Below are positions 22,471 through 32,125 of a DNA stretch of 64,000 nucleotides, in pieces. The stretch is from Rosa chinensis (taxonomy: Eukaryota > Streptophyta > Magnoliopsida > Rosales > Rosaceae), in assembly GCF_002994745.2 (NCBI RefSeq), contig NC_037094.1, positions 41,037,456-41,101,455 of the forward strand. Direction: 5' to 3'. The translations under genes were made by a program, and so were the position numbers. Under the pieces are notes generated by a model. The model was not told the origin of the DNA. It worked only from the letters and a program-made list of their open reading frames with translations, and did no database searches. Numbering within the stretch: the stretch's first letter is position 1; every line of letters starts with the position of its first letter.

Positions 22471-23014
22471 CTTTTCTTTCTTTGTACGAAAATACTTACA
22501 AATATTTACATTCTTTCCTTTCCTTTACAATTATTTTCAACACTTAGGTACGGGAACAGGGAGTCTCGATGTGCAATGGGACTGAAACAGCTACCCTTTT
22601 CAAGACTATGTTTAATCCAATATACCTTAGTGAATCACAATATTTTCGTTTGTTATATATATCATTGATATCAAATTAAATTCCAAGCGGTAAATCAAGA
22701 GGACGTGCGGCCCAAGTATAGTCGTCTAGACACCAAGTCTCTCCTACATCCTTTGGGCAACCTTACTGAAATGGCCAGGTAGGGGAGGGCGACCACGAGA
22801 GGTAGAATCCATTTCGGCATGAGCTACTCCCACATTGTGGTTTAGGCCCATTTGCACGCACTTCTGAATTCAAGAACCAGTCATGAGCGTTATCCCCTTC
22901 CTAGACACCATCCCACATAGGCTATACTTACTTGGATGAAAAAGATTCTAAGTGTGAAGACAGTTCAATGAATGTTAATAAAGGCCGCCCTCAACCTTAA
23001 GGGACCTGGACTAG

Positions 23015-25034
23015 TGATGTCGCTTCTGTTGAGCGACCAATTTAACCCTGAAATGTCATTAGTAGTATAAAGTAAATAGGGATCGTTCTATTCCGGGGAT
23101 TGAGGGTACACCTGTCATTGTCAAACAGTTAAACAATTAAAATTACAACAAAGTATAATATTCACAAAGATTTTCACAAGTATAAACATTATTTACTAAA
23201 ACAGGGGGGATTTTGTTTTTGGGTTTTTCGAAAATTAATTAAGTAAACAAACGAATTAAAATGCAAAAACATAAAAACACAAATGGAATGAGAGAACAAA
23301 GATCAAAATCGAAACATATGATTAAAATTGATTCAAACCCTAATATTGTTCATCTAAGTCATGAGAAAGGAGTTGATCATGTGAAACATTCGAAAGCAAA
23401 TGAATTCCCATTTTTTACTTTTCAATGCTAATTAACCTAAGCGAAAGCACCTAGATTAATCCTATCAAACATGCAATCAAACCCTAGAAAGCTAGTCAAT
23501 CATGTCATGTTTAACGCATTACACATAGAGAAAGGCTATCAACCCAAGTGTACAACTTAGTATGGAAAAGTCCACCTAATTGCAATCCTCGTTAATTAAA
23601 TTCGATCTTTGTACAAAACCTTTACTACTTTGATTCAAGTTTACACAAAACGAAAAGTCGATTTCATGTTCTTAAACCTAGCACCAATTATATCGAAACC
23701 CTAAGTGTTTGCAACCACATAAGATTAAAATACAAAAGTTATCTATAACGCAAATTTAATTAAACAAACCCACATAAGTAACTCTCGAATCACAATAATA
23801 TGAATCTGAAAATTCTCAATTAATCATAAAAATTCCAGAAATTAATATTTGTTCAAACACATATGTCAACTAGTTCATAACCAACGAAATTCAAAGCAAA
23901 GGTTACAAAGGAGACTCGGATTACACCGTGAGATGGGGATGGTGATGAACGATTGATGTGGTGGTCTCTTGAATCTCAAAAGCAAGCTTCAAGGTTGGAG
24001 ATGGATGATGGATGCTCACGGTTATGCTTCTTCTCCCTTGGCCTTGCTTGAACTCGTGGAGATGACTAGAGGATGGAGAAACTCACGGCTATGCTAAGAA
24101 GATTTTCTGATTTTTTCTAAAGTGTAAATTGTATGGGGGAGAGGAACCCTTGACGTTGAGAAAGGGGGAGTTTTATATAGGAGCATGGCTAGGGTTCACA
24201 AAGCAATCAGAATTTTCCACATAGCTTCAACCAATGATAATTCGCCAAGTAAGCTTGTGATGTGGTCCAACCAATCATAGAATGCCAAGTAAGCCTTGTG
24301 ATGTGTTCCAACCAATCATAATTCTCTAAAATACCTCCCTAATATTTAATTGCCGAATTTCCTTGAAATTATTCTGATTTTCTTCATGAATTTCGGCCAA
24401 CATTCCTTTAGGGAATTTAGGGATGAATCTGGACGCCTTTTGAGCTTTTCCTTGGTGCACACATATTTTCCTTCCATAAATATCTCCCTTGAATCTCTCT
24501 TGGCGTCATCTCCTTGATTATTTCTGATTTTCTCGTTGGCAATCACACCAAATTATTCCTCCAACAATATTTCTTTCCATAAAAGTCTCCCAAGAAAATC
24601 TCTCCTTGAAATCCTCAATCAATCATCTTTAATTCCCACGTTGTCACCTTATTTTTCCTTAAGTATTACACAGCAAATTTAATCCCCAAGGAAAATATAT
24701 TTTCCTTTTTTAAAAAAAAAACCTCTTCCTTGATTCTCTCCTTGCCATGTCATCTTCATGAAACTTCTCGTTCCATTTATGAACTCAATTCAGCTTATTT
24801 ATTCCAAAAACCTGAAAATAGAAGCTTTCTAAAATAAGAAATGGAAACTTTCTTAAACTAAAATGGAAACTTTCTAAAAATGGAAAATAGAAACTACAAA
24901 ACGGAAACTTTCTACAATTAGGGACTTTCCCATTCGAAGAATGGAAACTTTCCTAAACAGAGTTTTATTAAGGAAATAACGCAGAAATTATAGGGAAATA
25001 ACAGTTAAAATGTCGCATTAAAATGCTCCTATCA
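23015..25034 (-). repeat. 5' LTR of element C, apparently a hybrid LTR
   Basis: It is nearly identical to the 3' LTR except for the U5-terminal roughly 60-70 bp, which instead match the A/H/K family (hairpin GTCGCT/AGCGAC at 23019-23024 with 23032-23037). It joins the leader at 23014 with no PBS between. A reverse-complement TATATAAAA promoter box lies at 24171-24179. Confidence 0.9.
24171..24179 (-). promoter_or_regulatory. TATA box in the element C 5' LTR
   Basis: TATATAAAA on the element strand, at the same place as in D and E and preceded by CCAAT-type motifs. Confidence 0.5.
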
Positions 25035-25039
25035 CAATG

Positions 25040-28000
25040 CAAGGGCATGTGTCTGATCAATGCCCTCAACTCATAGAAAGTGGAGGACAGGAAGGTGTTA
25101 ACGCCATAGGTTTCCAACAAGGGTACCAACGTCCTAGGAATGATCCTTACTCGAATACCTACAATCCTGGATGGAGGGATCACCCCAATTTTCGTTGGAA
25201 GGACAATGACAACGTTCAAAGTGCACCTCAAGGGTTCCAACAACGTCCTCAAGGCTTTTATCAAAAGCCTCAACCTCCTAACCCTACTCCTTTCAATTCA
25301 AATTATAATTCAAATGCTTCTTCTTCTTCTTCTAATGATGAATTGATCCGAACTCTAACCAAGTCTACTCAAGCTTTAATTGCAGGTCAAACTCATCATG
25401 GGAATCAAATCAATGCTATATCTACGGATGTGAATGAGATGAAGAAGCAAATGAGTCAAGTTGTGGAGTTTATGGGTAAGTTTCATGAGCAAGGTAAGCT
25501 ACCAAGTGGTACCATCCCAAATCCTCACTTTGAGCAAGCCAAAGTCGTCACTACAAGGAGTGGTAAGACCCTTGTAGATCCTCCCACGCCTCCCAAAAAG
25601 ATCTCAACGTCCATTTTAGAGGAGGAGGATGACCCTGCAACGTCTAAGGCTCATGTGACACCTCCTACTGCAGAACCGAAACCTAAAGGACAAGTTTCTA
25701 ACTCTTTCAATTCGGTTATTACTAATCCATCTTCTTCTCCTTTGCCTTTCCCAAGCAGATATGCTAAGTCCAAGAAGGATGAGGCCGAAAAGGCCATCTT
25801 GGAAACCTTCAAGAAAGTGCAAATCAACATACCTCTCCTTGAGGCCATAAAGCAAATTCCTAAGTATGCAAAATTTTTGAAGGAACTTTGCACCACAAGG
25901 AGACAAAACCGTGAGAAAGAAGTGGTGAAGGTAAGTGAGAATGTCTCAGCTGTGCTTCAACGCAAAATGCCTGAAAAGTGTAAGGATCCAGGGAGTTTTT
26001 CTATCCCTTGTGTTATTGGAACCACTAGATTCGAAAATGCCATGCTAGACTTAGGTGCTTCTATAAATGTTATGCCATATTCTGTTTATGCATCTCTAGG
26101 TCTAGGTGAACTTAAACATGATAATGTTATTATTCAATTGGCAGATCGATCTAATGCATACCCTAAGGGGTTAGTTGAGGATGTACTTGTGCAGGTGGGT
26201 GAGCTAATCTTCCCAGCTGATTTTTACGTCCTAGAGATGGAGGAGCCCTCTCCCAAGTCAACGCCACTTTTGCTAGGTCGTCCCTTCATGAGGACGGCTA
26301 GGACCAAAATTGATGTGTATTCTGGCACCTTGTCAATGGAATTTGACGGAGAAGTTGTTGGTTTCAACATTTTCGAAGCCATGAGGTATCCATTAAGTGA
26401 CTTTCAATCATGTTTTTCTATTGATATACTTGATGATCTTGCGCAGAAATTCATGGAAATAATGGAGGAGGATACTATGGTCTCAACCATTGCAAGTGGT
26501 GTTGGTTTCATGGAAGATGGCGCCACCATACCTAAGGAAGATCTCACGAAGTTCTATGATACCATCCACCTTGAAAACGTTGCTTCCCTTGAGGCAATGT
26601 CCTTTGGAGGTAGGTCATCTCCTTCTTTTTCACTCCCCATCTCTACTAATAAACCTCTGCCTTCAGTGATTCAGGCACCCACCTTAGAGCTTAAGCAATT
26701 ACCGAATCATTTGAAGTATGTCTATTTGGGGGAAAAGGAGACGTTACCTGTCATCATCTCTTCATCATTAACGTTAAATCAAGAGGACAGGTTAGTGGAG
26801 ATGCTTAAAAGGCACAAGACTGCAATTGGTTGGACTTTAGCAGATATCAAGGGAATTAGCCCTACCACTTGTGTCCATAGGATTTTGCTTGAGGAAGGAG
26901 CCAAGCCAACTAGGGAGGCTCAAAGACGTTTGAACCCACCTATGATGGAGGTTGTAAAGAAGGAAGTCATCAAGCTACTTGATTGTGGCGTCATCTACCC
27001 CATCTCAGATTCTAAGTGGGTTTCACCAGTTCAAGTTGTACCAAAGAAGTCTGGGATAACTGTTGTGAAGAATGCAGAGAATGAGTTAGTGCCTCAGAGA
27101 ACTGTGACTGGACATCGAGTTTGCATAGACTATAGGAAGCTAAACGCCACTACTAGGAAGGATCACTTCCCTTTGCCATTCATTGATCAGATGCTTGAGA
27201 GGTTGGCTGGCCACGAGTTCTATTGCTTTCTGGATGGGTATTCTGGTTACAACCAAATCGCCATTGCTAATGAGGATCAAGAGAAGACCACCTTCACATG
27301 CCCCTTTGGGACGTTTGCCTACAGAAGAATGCCTTTTGGACTTTGCAATGCTCCAGGTACGTTTCAAAGATGCATGGTAAGTATTTTTTCTGATTTTATT
27401 GAGAAAATTATTGAAGTGTTTATGGATGACTTTTCAGTTTTTGGTAAAGACTTTGATGATTGCTTAAACAACTTAGAATTAATACTTAGGCGTTGTGAAG
27501 AGACTAATCTTGTGCTTAATTGGGAAAAATGTCACTTTATGGTGAATCAAGGGATAGTCTTAGGGCATATTGTTTCAAAACATGGAATAGAAGTTGATAA
27601 GGCTAAAGTAGATCTTGTTAAGTACTTACCATACCCCACAAGTGTGAGGGAGGTCCGCTCTTTTCTTGGACATGCAGGTTTCTACAGACGCTTCATCAAG
27701 GACTTCTCCAAGATTTCTAGGCCATTATGTCGTCTTCTCCAAAAGGATGTGGCGTTTGAGTTCAAAGAGGATTGCAAGGCTGCGTTCAACACATTGAAGG
27801 AACTTCTAACATCTGCGCCCATCATGCTTCCACCAGATTGGTCTCTTCCCTTTGAGATCATGTGTGACGCCTCAGATTATGCTATTGGGGCCGTATTAGG
27901 CCAAAGGAGGGACAAGAAGCCTTATGCCATCTACTATGCTTCTAGAACCCTTAATGATGCTCAACTCAATTACTCTACAACTGAAAAAGAACTTTTAGCT

Positions 28001-29587
28001 GTTGTTTTTGCCTTAGAGAAATTTCGATCTTATTTATTGGGTACTAAAGTTATTATTTATTCTGATCATGCAGCTTTAAGGTACCTAATGTCCAAGAAGG
28101 AGGCAAAACCACGGCTAATTCGTTGGATACTCTTGCTTCAAGAGTTTGACGTTGAGATCAAGGACAAGAAGGGCTCTGACAACGTTGTGGCAGATCACTT
28201 GAGTAGGCTAGTGAGTGAAGAGGACGCCATACCCTTAGTGGAGATGTTTCCGGATGAACAACTCTTCGGAATCCAGGTAAGTGAGCCTTGGTATGCAGAT
28301 ATTGTTAATTATTTGGTGTCCAAAACGTTCCCTAGTAATATGCTAAGTGTTCAACGTGATAGACTTAAGTTTTTAGCTAGACAATATGTTTGGGATGATC
28401 CTTACTTGTGGAAATATGGTTCTGATAAATTAATAAGGAGATGTGTGCCTAATAATGAACAAAAAGCTATACTTGAGTTTTGCCATTCTAGACAATGTGG
28501 TGGTCACTTTGGCTCTGATAGAACTGCTAGGAAGGTGTTGGAATCTGGTTTTTATTGGCCTACTTTGTTTAAAGATGCATATGAATTTTGTATGACATGT
28601 GATAGATGCCAAAGAACCGATAATTTAGGAACTAAAGATCAAATGCCTTTGAATTCTATTATAGTTGTCGAAATTTTTGATATTTGGGGCATTGATTTTA
28701 TGGGACCTTTTCCTTCATCTAATGGTTTTCTTTATATTCTCTTGGCTGTTGATTATGTTTCTAAGTGGGTGGAAGCGAAAGCCACCAGGACTAATGATTC
28801 TAAGGTTGTTGCAGAGTTTATAAAATCTAACATCTTGAATAGGTTTGGCATGCCTAGAGCTATCATTAGTGATGGAGGTTCTCACTTTTGCAACAAGACC
28901 ATTGAGGCTTTGCTTAGGAAGTATCATGTGACACATAAGGTTTCAACGCCTTATCATCCTCAAACAAGTGGACAAGCAGAAGTTTCAAATAGGGAGATCA
29001 AGAGGATACTTGAGAAAACCGTGGGGCCCTCTAGGAAGGATTGGAGTCAACGTTTGGATGATGCATTATGGGCGTATAGGACAGCTTACAAAACGCCAAT
29101 AGGAATGTCACCCTTTCGTTTGGTGTATGGGAAACCATGCCATTTACCTGTGGAGTTGGAGCATCGAGCATGGTGGGCAGTTAAGACATTCAACATGGAC
29201 TTGGACGAGGCTGGCCTTCATAGGAAGTTGCAACTAAATGAGCTTGAGGAAATTCGAAATGAGGCTTATGATAGTGCGCGGATTTACAAGGAAAAGACAA
29301 AGGCTTTTCATGATAAGATGATTCGTGGAAAGACCTTTGTAGTTGGGCAAAAAGTTCTTTTATTTCATTCTCGATTGAGACTTTTTCCTGGTAAGTTGCG
29401 TTCTAGATGGGTTGGTCCTTTTATTGTTACTAAAGTTTTTCCTCATGGTGCTATACAGATAAGGAGCCCTGCAACTGGAAGTGATTTCAAGGTGAATGGA
29501 CATCGTCTTAAACCTTACTATGAGGCGTTTGTGGAGCACAATGTGGAGGATGTACCCCTCCAAGATGCGCCACAACCAGAGGACTAA
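25040..29587 (+). CDS. pol: gag-pol of element B, remaining 1,515 codons (zinc knuckle, protease, RT, RNase H, integrase)
   Basis: It continues the frame interrupted at 18267. The first ATG of the present ORF (25037) is part of the TSD and not the native start. In order: rest of the zinc knuckle, a Pro/Ser/Gln-rich linker, aspartic protease with DLGAS (codon for D at 26048), RT with FMDD (27419-27430), RNase H ([29 protein letters not shown]) and integrase with an HHCC finger and a DD35E core (D at 28694, D at 28871, E at 28979; 35 residues between the last two). No chromodomain follows. With the first part the frame totals 1,867 codons without stop or frameshift, so this element was probably autonomous until C inserted. 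It encodes the enzymes for particle maturation, cDNA synthesis and integration. Confidence 0.95.
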   Translation, partial: QGHVSDQCPQLIESGGQEGVNAIGFQQGYQRPRNDPYSNTYNPGWRDHPNFRWKDNDNVQSAPQGFQQRPQGFYQKPQPPNPTPFNSNYNSNASSSSSNDELIRTLTKSTQALIAGQTHHGNQINAISTDVNEMKKQMSQVVEFMGKFHEQGKLPSGTIPNPHFEQAKVVTTRSGKTLVDPPTPPKKISTSILEEEDDPATSKAHVTPPTAEPKPKGQVSNSFNSVITNPSSSPLPFPSRYAKSKKDEAEKAILETFKKVQINIPLLEAIKQIPKYAKFLKELCTTRRQNREKEVVKVSENVSAVLQRKMPEKCKDPGSFSIPCVIGTTRFENAMLDLGASINVMPYSVYASLGLGELKHDNVIIQLADRSNAYPKGLVEDVLVQVGELIFPADFYVLEMEEPSPKSTPLLLGRPFMRTARTKIDVYSGTLSMEFDGEVVGFNIFEAMRYPLSDFQSCFSIDILDDLAQKFMEIMEEDTMVSTIASGVGFMEDGATIPKEDLTKFYDTIHLENVASLEAMSFGGRSSPSFSLPISTNKPLPSVIQAPTLELKQLPNHLKYVYLGEKETLPVIISSSLTLNQEDRLVEMLKRHKTAIGWTLADIKGISPTTCVHRILLEEGAKPTREAQRRLNPPMMEVVKKEVIKLLDCGVIYPISDSKWVSPVQVVPKKSGITVVKNAENELVPQRTVTGHRVCIDYRKLNATTRKDHFPLPFIDQMLERLAGHEFYCFLDGYSGYNQIAIANEDQEKTTFTCPFGTFAYRRMPFGLCNAPGTFQRCMVSIFSDFIEKIIEVFMDDFSVFGKDFDDCLNNLELILRRCEETNLVLNWEKCHFMVNQGIVLGHIVSKHGIEVDKAKVDLVKYLPYPTSVREVRSFLGHAGFYRRFIKDFSKISRPLCRLLQKDVAFEFKEDCKAAFNTLKELLTSAPIMLPPDWSLPFEIMCDASDYAIGAVLGQRRDKKPYAIYYASRTLNDAQLNYSTTEKELLAVVFALEKFRSYLLGTKVIIYSDHAALRYLMSKKEAKPRLIRWILLLQEFDVEIKDKKGSDNVVADHLSRLVSEEDAIPLVEMFPDEQLFGIQVSEPWYADIVNYLVSKTFPSNMLSVQRDRLKFLARQYVWDDPYLWKYGSDKLIRRCVPNNEQKAILEFCHSRQCGGHFGSDRTARKVLESGFYWPTLFKDAYEFCMTCDRCQRTDNLGTKDQMPLNSIIVVEIFDIWGIDFMGPFPSSNGFLYILLAVDYVSKWVEAKATRTNDSKVVAEFIKSNILNRFGMPRAIISDGGSHFCNKTIEALLRKYHVTHKVSTPYHPQTSGQAEVSNREIKRILEKTVGPSRKDWSQRLDDALWAYRTAYKTPIGMSPFRLVYGKPCHLPVELEHRAWWAVKTFNMDLDEAGLHRKLQLNELEEIRNEAYDSARIYKEKTKAFHDKMIRGKTFVVGQKVLLFHSRLRLFPGKLRSRWVGPFIVTKVFPHGAIQIRSPATGSDFKVNGHRLKPYYEAFVEHNVEDVPLQDAPQPED

Positions 29588-29634
29588 ATGAAGGTGCAAG
29601 TCTAGGCTGAAAGACTTTAAACATTAAGCGCTGC

Positions 29635-29650
29635 ATGGGAGGCAACCCAT
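29635..29650 (+). other. Conserved post-pol hairpin (element B copy)
   Basis: ATGGG-AGGCAA-CCCAT, 48 nt after the pol stop codon. Same spacing as in K and M. Confidence 0.72.
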
Positions 29651-30069
29651 TTCATCCGTAGCTGTGGAGGAGCCATCAACGCAGATTTGCTTTCTTGAAC
29701 TCCTCCCTTTCTCTTTATTTTCGTGAAATTTTGCTTTGTTTTTAGGTCTCTTTGCGTTAACTCTTATGCCATGCTTGATTGATGTTTTGTATGCTTTATA
29801 CTTGTTTATACATTGAGGACAATGCATGATTTAAGTGTGGGGGAAGGGTATAACGTTTCACTTTGTTTTTAGGAGCTAGTTGTGTGGTTATAAAAAGAAA
29901 ACAAAATAAAAAATCGGAAAAATCAGAAAATAAAAAAAAATTTTGCTTTAATTTTTGTTTTAGGTTTTGTGCTCCATGTTTCGATTTTTATACTTGTGTT
30001 ATTGTTTTGTTGTTTATTGTTAGAGTCAAAATGATTTTTGGGTAAATATCTTCTTCATCGTAGGCGCAT

Positions 30070-30240
30070 CCAATGGGATGTGATATCTAAGGTTCAGTTT
30101 GGATATGAGAAGTGCTGACAAAGGGTCTCGTCCCCTGTCAACCAAGTGAGCTGAGCTCCGCCAAAATCGTTCCTCTCTTCACCTGGTCATGTTCCAAAGG
30201 AGTTACCGAAAGGAGAAGGGAAATATCCCTAAGTCCAAAA
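30070..30240 (+). other. Leader-like module located in the 3' region of element B
   Basis: The block around AGCTCCGCCAAAATCGTTCC and GTTACCGAAAGG matches the second leader module (16860-16980). In place of the CCAC/GTGG hairpin it has GAGC-TGA-GCTC at 30148-30158, with the same stem and loop sizes. Element M has the same arrangement. Confidence 0.65.
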
Positions 30241-30327
30241 CGTTTTGTCATGTTTGTTGCGTCACTTTTGTGTTTGTTTTTGCTTTGTTTTGTGATCGAG
30301 TCTTAGGATGCCCTTTTAACTGTCTAG

Positions 30328-30377
30328 GATGAGCTTATATCTTTGAAATTAAGATGAGCTTATATCTTTGAAATTAA
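30328..30377 (+). repeat. 25-bp tandem duplication
   Basis: Two perfect copies (30328-30352 and 30353-30377), starting GATGAGCTTATATC. Element M has a single copy at the matching place, so this is specific to B. Confidence 0.85.
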
Positions 30378-32110
30378 GGCTAAAAGAGAATCACAAGATT
30401 GAGATAATGTTTGATGATATTCTTTTGTTAATTATGATGTATGAAAAGCATATAAATGTGTAGTAGATATGGTGTATGCGTAACTTTGGTACAGAATATG
30501 AATATGTGGAAGATAAGTTATGATTCATAATAACCCTTGTGAGAATTTGAGCCATGTGCCCTTTCTTTGTGAGTGATTAATGAAAAAAATGAAATATACT
30601 CTTGTTTTCTTGGCGATTATTTTGTTGATCTCATTATTCTTTCATCTTGATTGATTACTTGCCATAGATTAAGTTTGATGGACTAGAGAATGCTAGAATT
30701 CACTGTTATGCTTGTTGAAACATTTATGATCAATATATGGCCCTGATTCTGGAAAGGATAAAGGTACTTACTTAGGATTTTCACCACCATAGCCAAATAT
30801 AGCCTGTGTCCCTATTTGTGCCCGTCGTGGGACCCCCCTAGTTTAACCATTTTGAGCCTACATTGAGCCTTTTATTTCATCACCCTCAAAATTCCTTAAC
30901 CCTTAACCCTAGTATAGTTATATCCTTACCCTTTGTTCTAAAGACTTAGTGGAGCATATTTTTGAGACTTTGCTTGGAGTTTTGGCGTCAAGGAAGAATT
31001 TTGAAGACATGAAGAAGTTCAAGTGTGGGGGTAGACTTGTTCATATGTAATTTTTGTATGTAATTGCCATGGAAAAGAAAAAAATGAAATCGTAAAAAAA
31101 AGAAAGAAAGAATATTTCGGCAATTAAAGAAAAAATGTATTATTGTTTATGTTTATGGATTTTAGTCCCCTATACTTAGTGGATTTGGAGTTTGCTTTGA
31201 AGTGAAGGCCCATTGTTGAAAAAAATTTGGTCTTTGTCCAATTCACTTGTTCAAAAGAAGGTTAGAATGAAGTTTGGGCCCAACATGATGGCACTTGGCC
31301 CTTTTATAAGCTTGGAGGATACTTGACGTTTGCTATGCTTGATGGATTCGAAAATTTGGTCTCTCTACATCAACAAGTGCTCTACTAGGTTTTTAGGTTA
31401 CTTTGTGATTTCTCTATCCCTTCGTTTCTTTTAACCTTAAGCCTTGGCCCCATTGCAACCCTTGATTGTAAGACCTCTTTGATCCTTAAGATGGGACAGC
31501 CTTTGATCTGTGGAGATGAGTTATGACTGTTGAACTTATGGCTTGGGTTCATCCGTGCAAGTGGTTGATATCTTTCATGAGATCTTTTGAAAAATGAATA
31601 TATGTGCTTTCGTTTCTTATACATATGTGATACACTTGTTTATCTTTCACATATACTTGAGTGATAAGCTTTTAAGCATGAGCCTTCAATCTGAGAGAAG
31701 AAAGAGTGATTTATCTATGTGAGGTTTGAATTATGACTTGTTTGAAATATGTTGAGCTACACCCATCACCATTGTTTACCCCCAAGTCTTACATGCGTAT
31801 ATGTGGATTATATTTTGTAATTAGCTCTTGAATATCTTGAAGATGTGATGCTTAGTTACGTGCTAATCTTGATGACTTGAAAGTATGAGATTTCTGAGAC
31901 AATATGTTAAAGGGCAATAGAAGTCATTTGTGTGTCAACGTTGGAGTCTTTGTTGTGACGTTTTTGTCTTGATTTTTGTTTGAGTGTTTTACGTTTTTGA
32001 GTCTTTGTGTTTTACGTTTTCCTTACTTAGTATTTTCGTTAGTTTCTTTGTTTTGTTTTGTAGTCTTTTTGGTTTGTTACGTTGATTTTGCTAAGGGACT
32101 AGCAAAAGCT

Positions 32111-32125
32111 AAGTGTGGGGGAATT
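32111..32125 (+). promoter_or_regulatory. Polypurine tract of element B
   Basis: AAGTGTGGGGGAATT immediately before the 3' LTR. Confidence 0.87.

Larger units (their letters stand above)
20303..23014 (-). other. Non-coding interior of element C
   Basis: There is no gag or pol. From the 5' end it holds part of the leader with a CCAC-ATT-GTGG hairpin at 22830-22840, an A/T inverted repeat (22414-22470), the post-pol hairpin (22222-22237), PPT-like motifs at 22032-22042 and 21241-21251 and the 16-mer at 21438-21453. Short ORFs in this interval are not conserved as proteins. Confidence 0.85.
18268..25034 (-). mobile_element. Element C: non-coding (LARD-like) LTR retrotransposon, minus strand
   Basis: It has two 2020-bp LTRs (18268-20287 and 23015-25034) and a 2.7-kb interior without gag or pol, flanked by TSD CAATG. 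The interior joins a leader (about 22530-23014) to a 3' non-coding region (20303-22260). The PBS and about 0.2 kb of leader are missing, and the inner end of the 5' LTR is of a different family type, so the 5' side has been rearranged after insertion. LTR and interior match element E. Confidence 0.93.
29588..32110 (+). other. 3' non-coding region of element B
   Basis: About 2.5 kb without a credible ORF; no env-like gene. It holds the post-pol hairpin (29635-29650), PPT-like motifs at 29833-29848 and 31021-31031, the 16-mer at 30818-30833, a leader-like module at about 30070-30240 and a 25-bp tandem duplication at 30328-30377. Confidence 0.8.

Noticed and set aside
22378..22668. 96-aa ORF in element C
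   Set aside because: Lys and Phe runs come from the A/T inverted repeat; no homologue in E at the same place.
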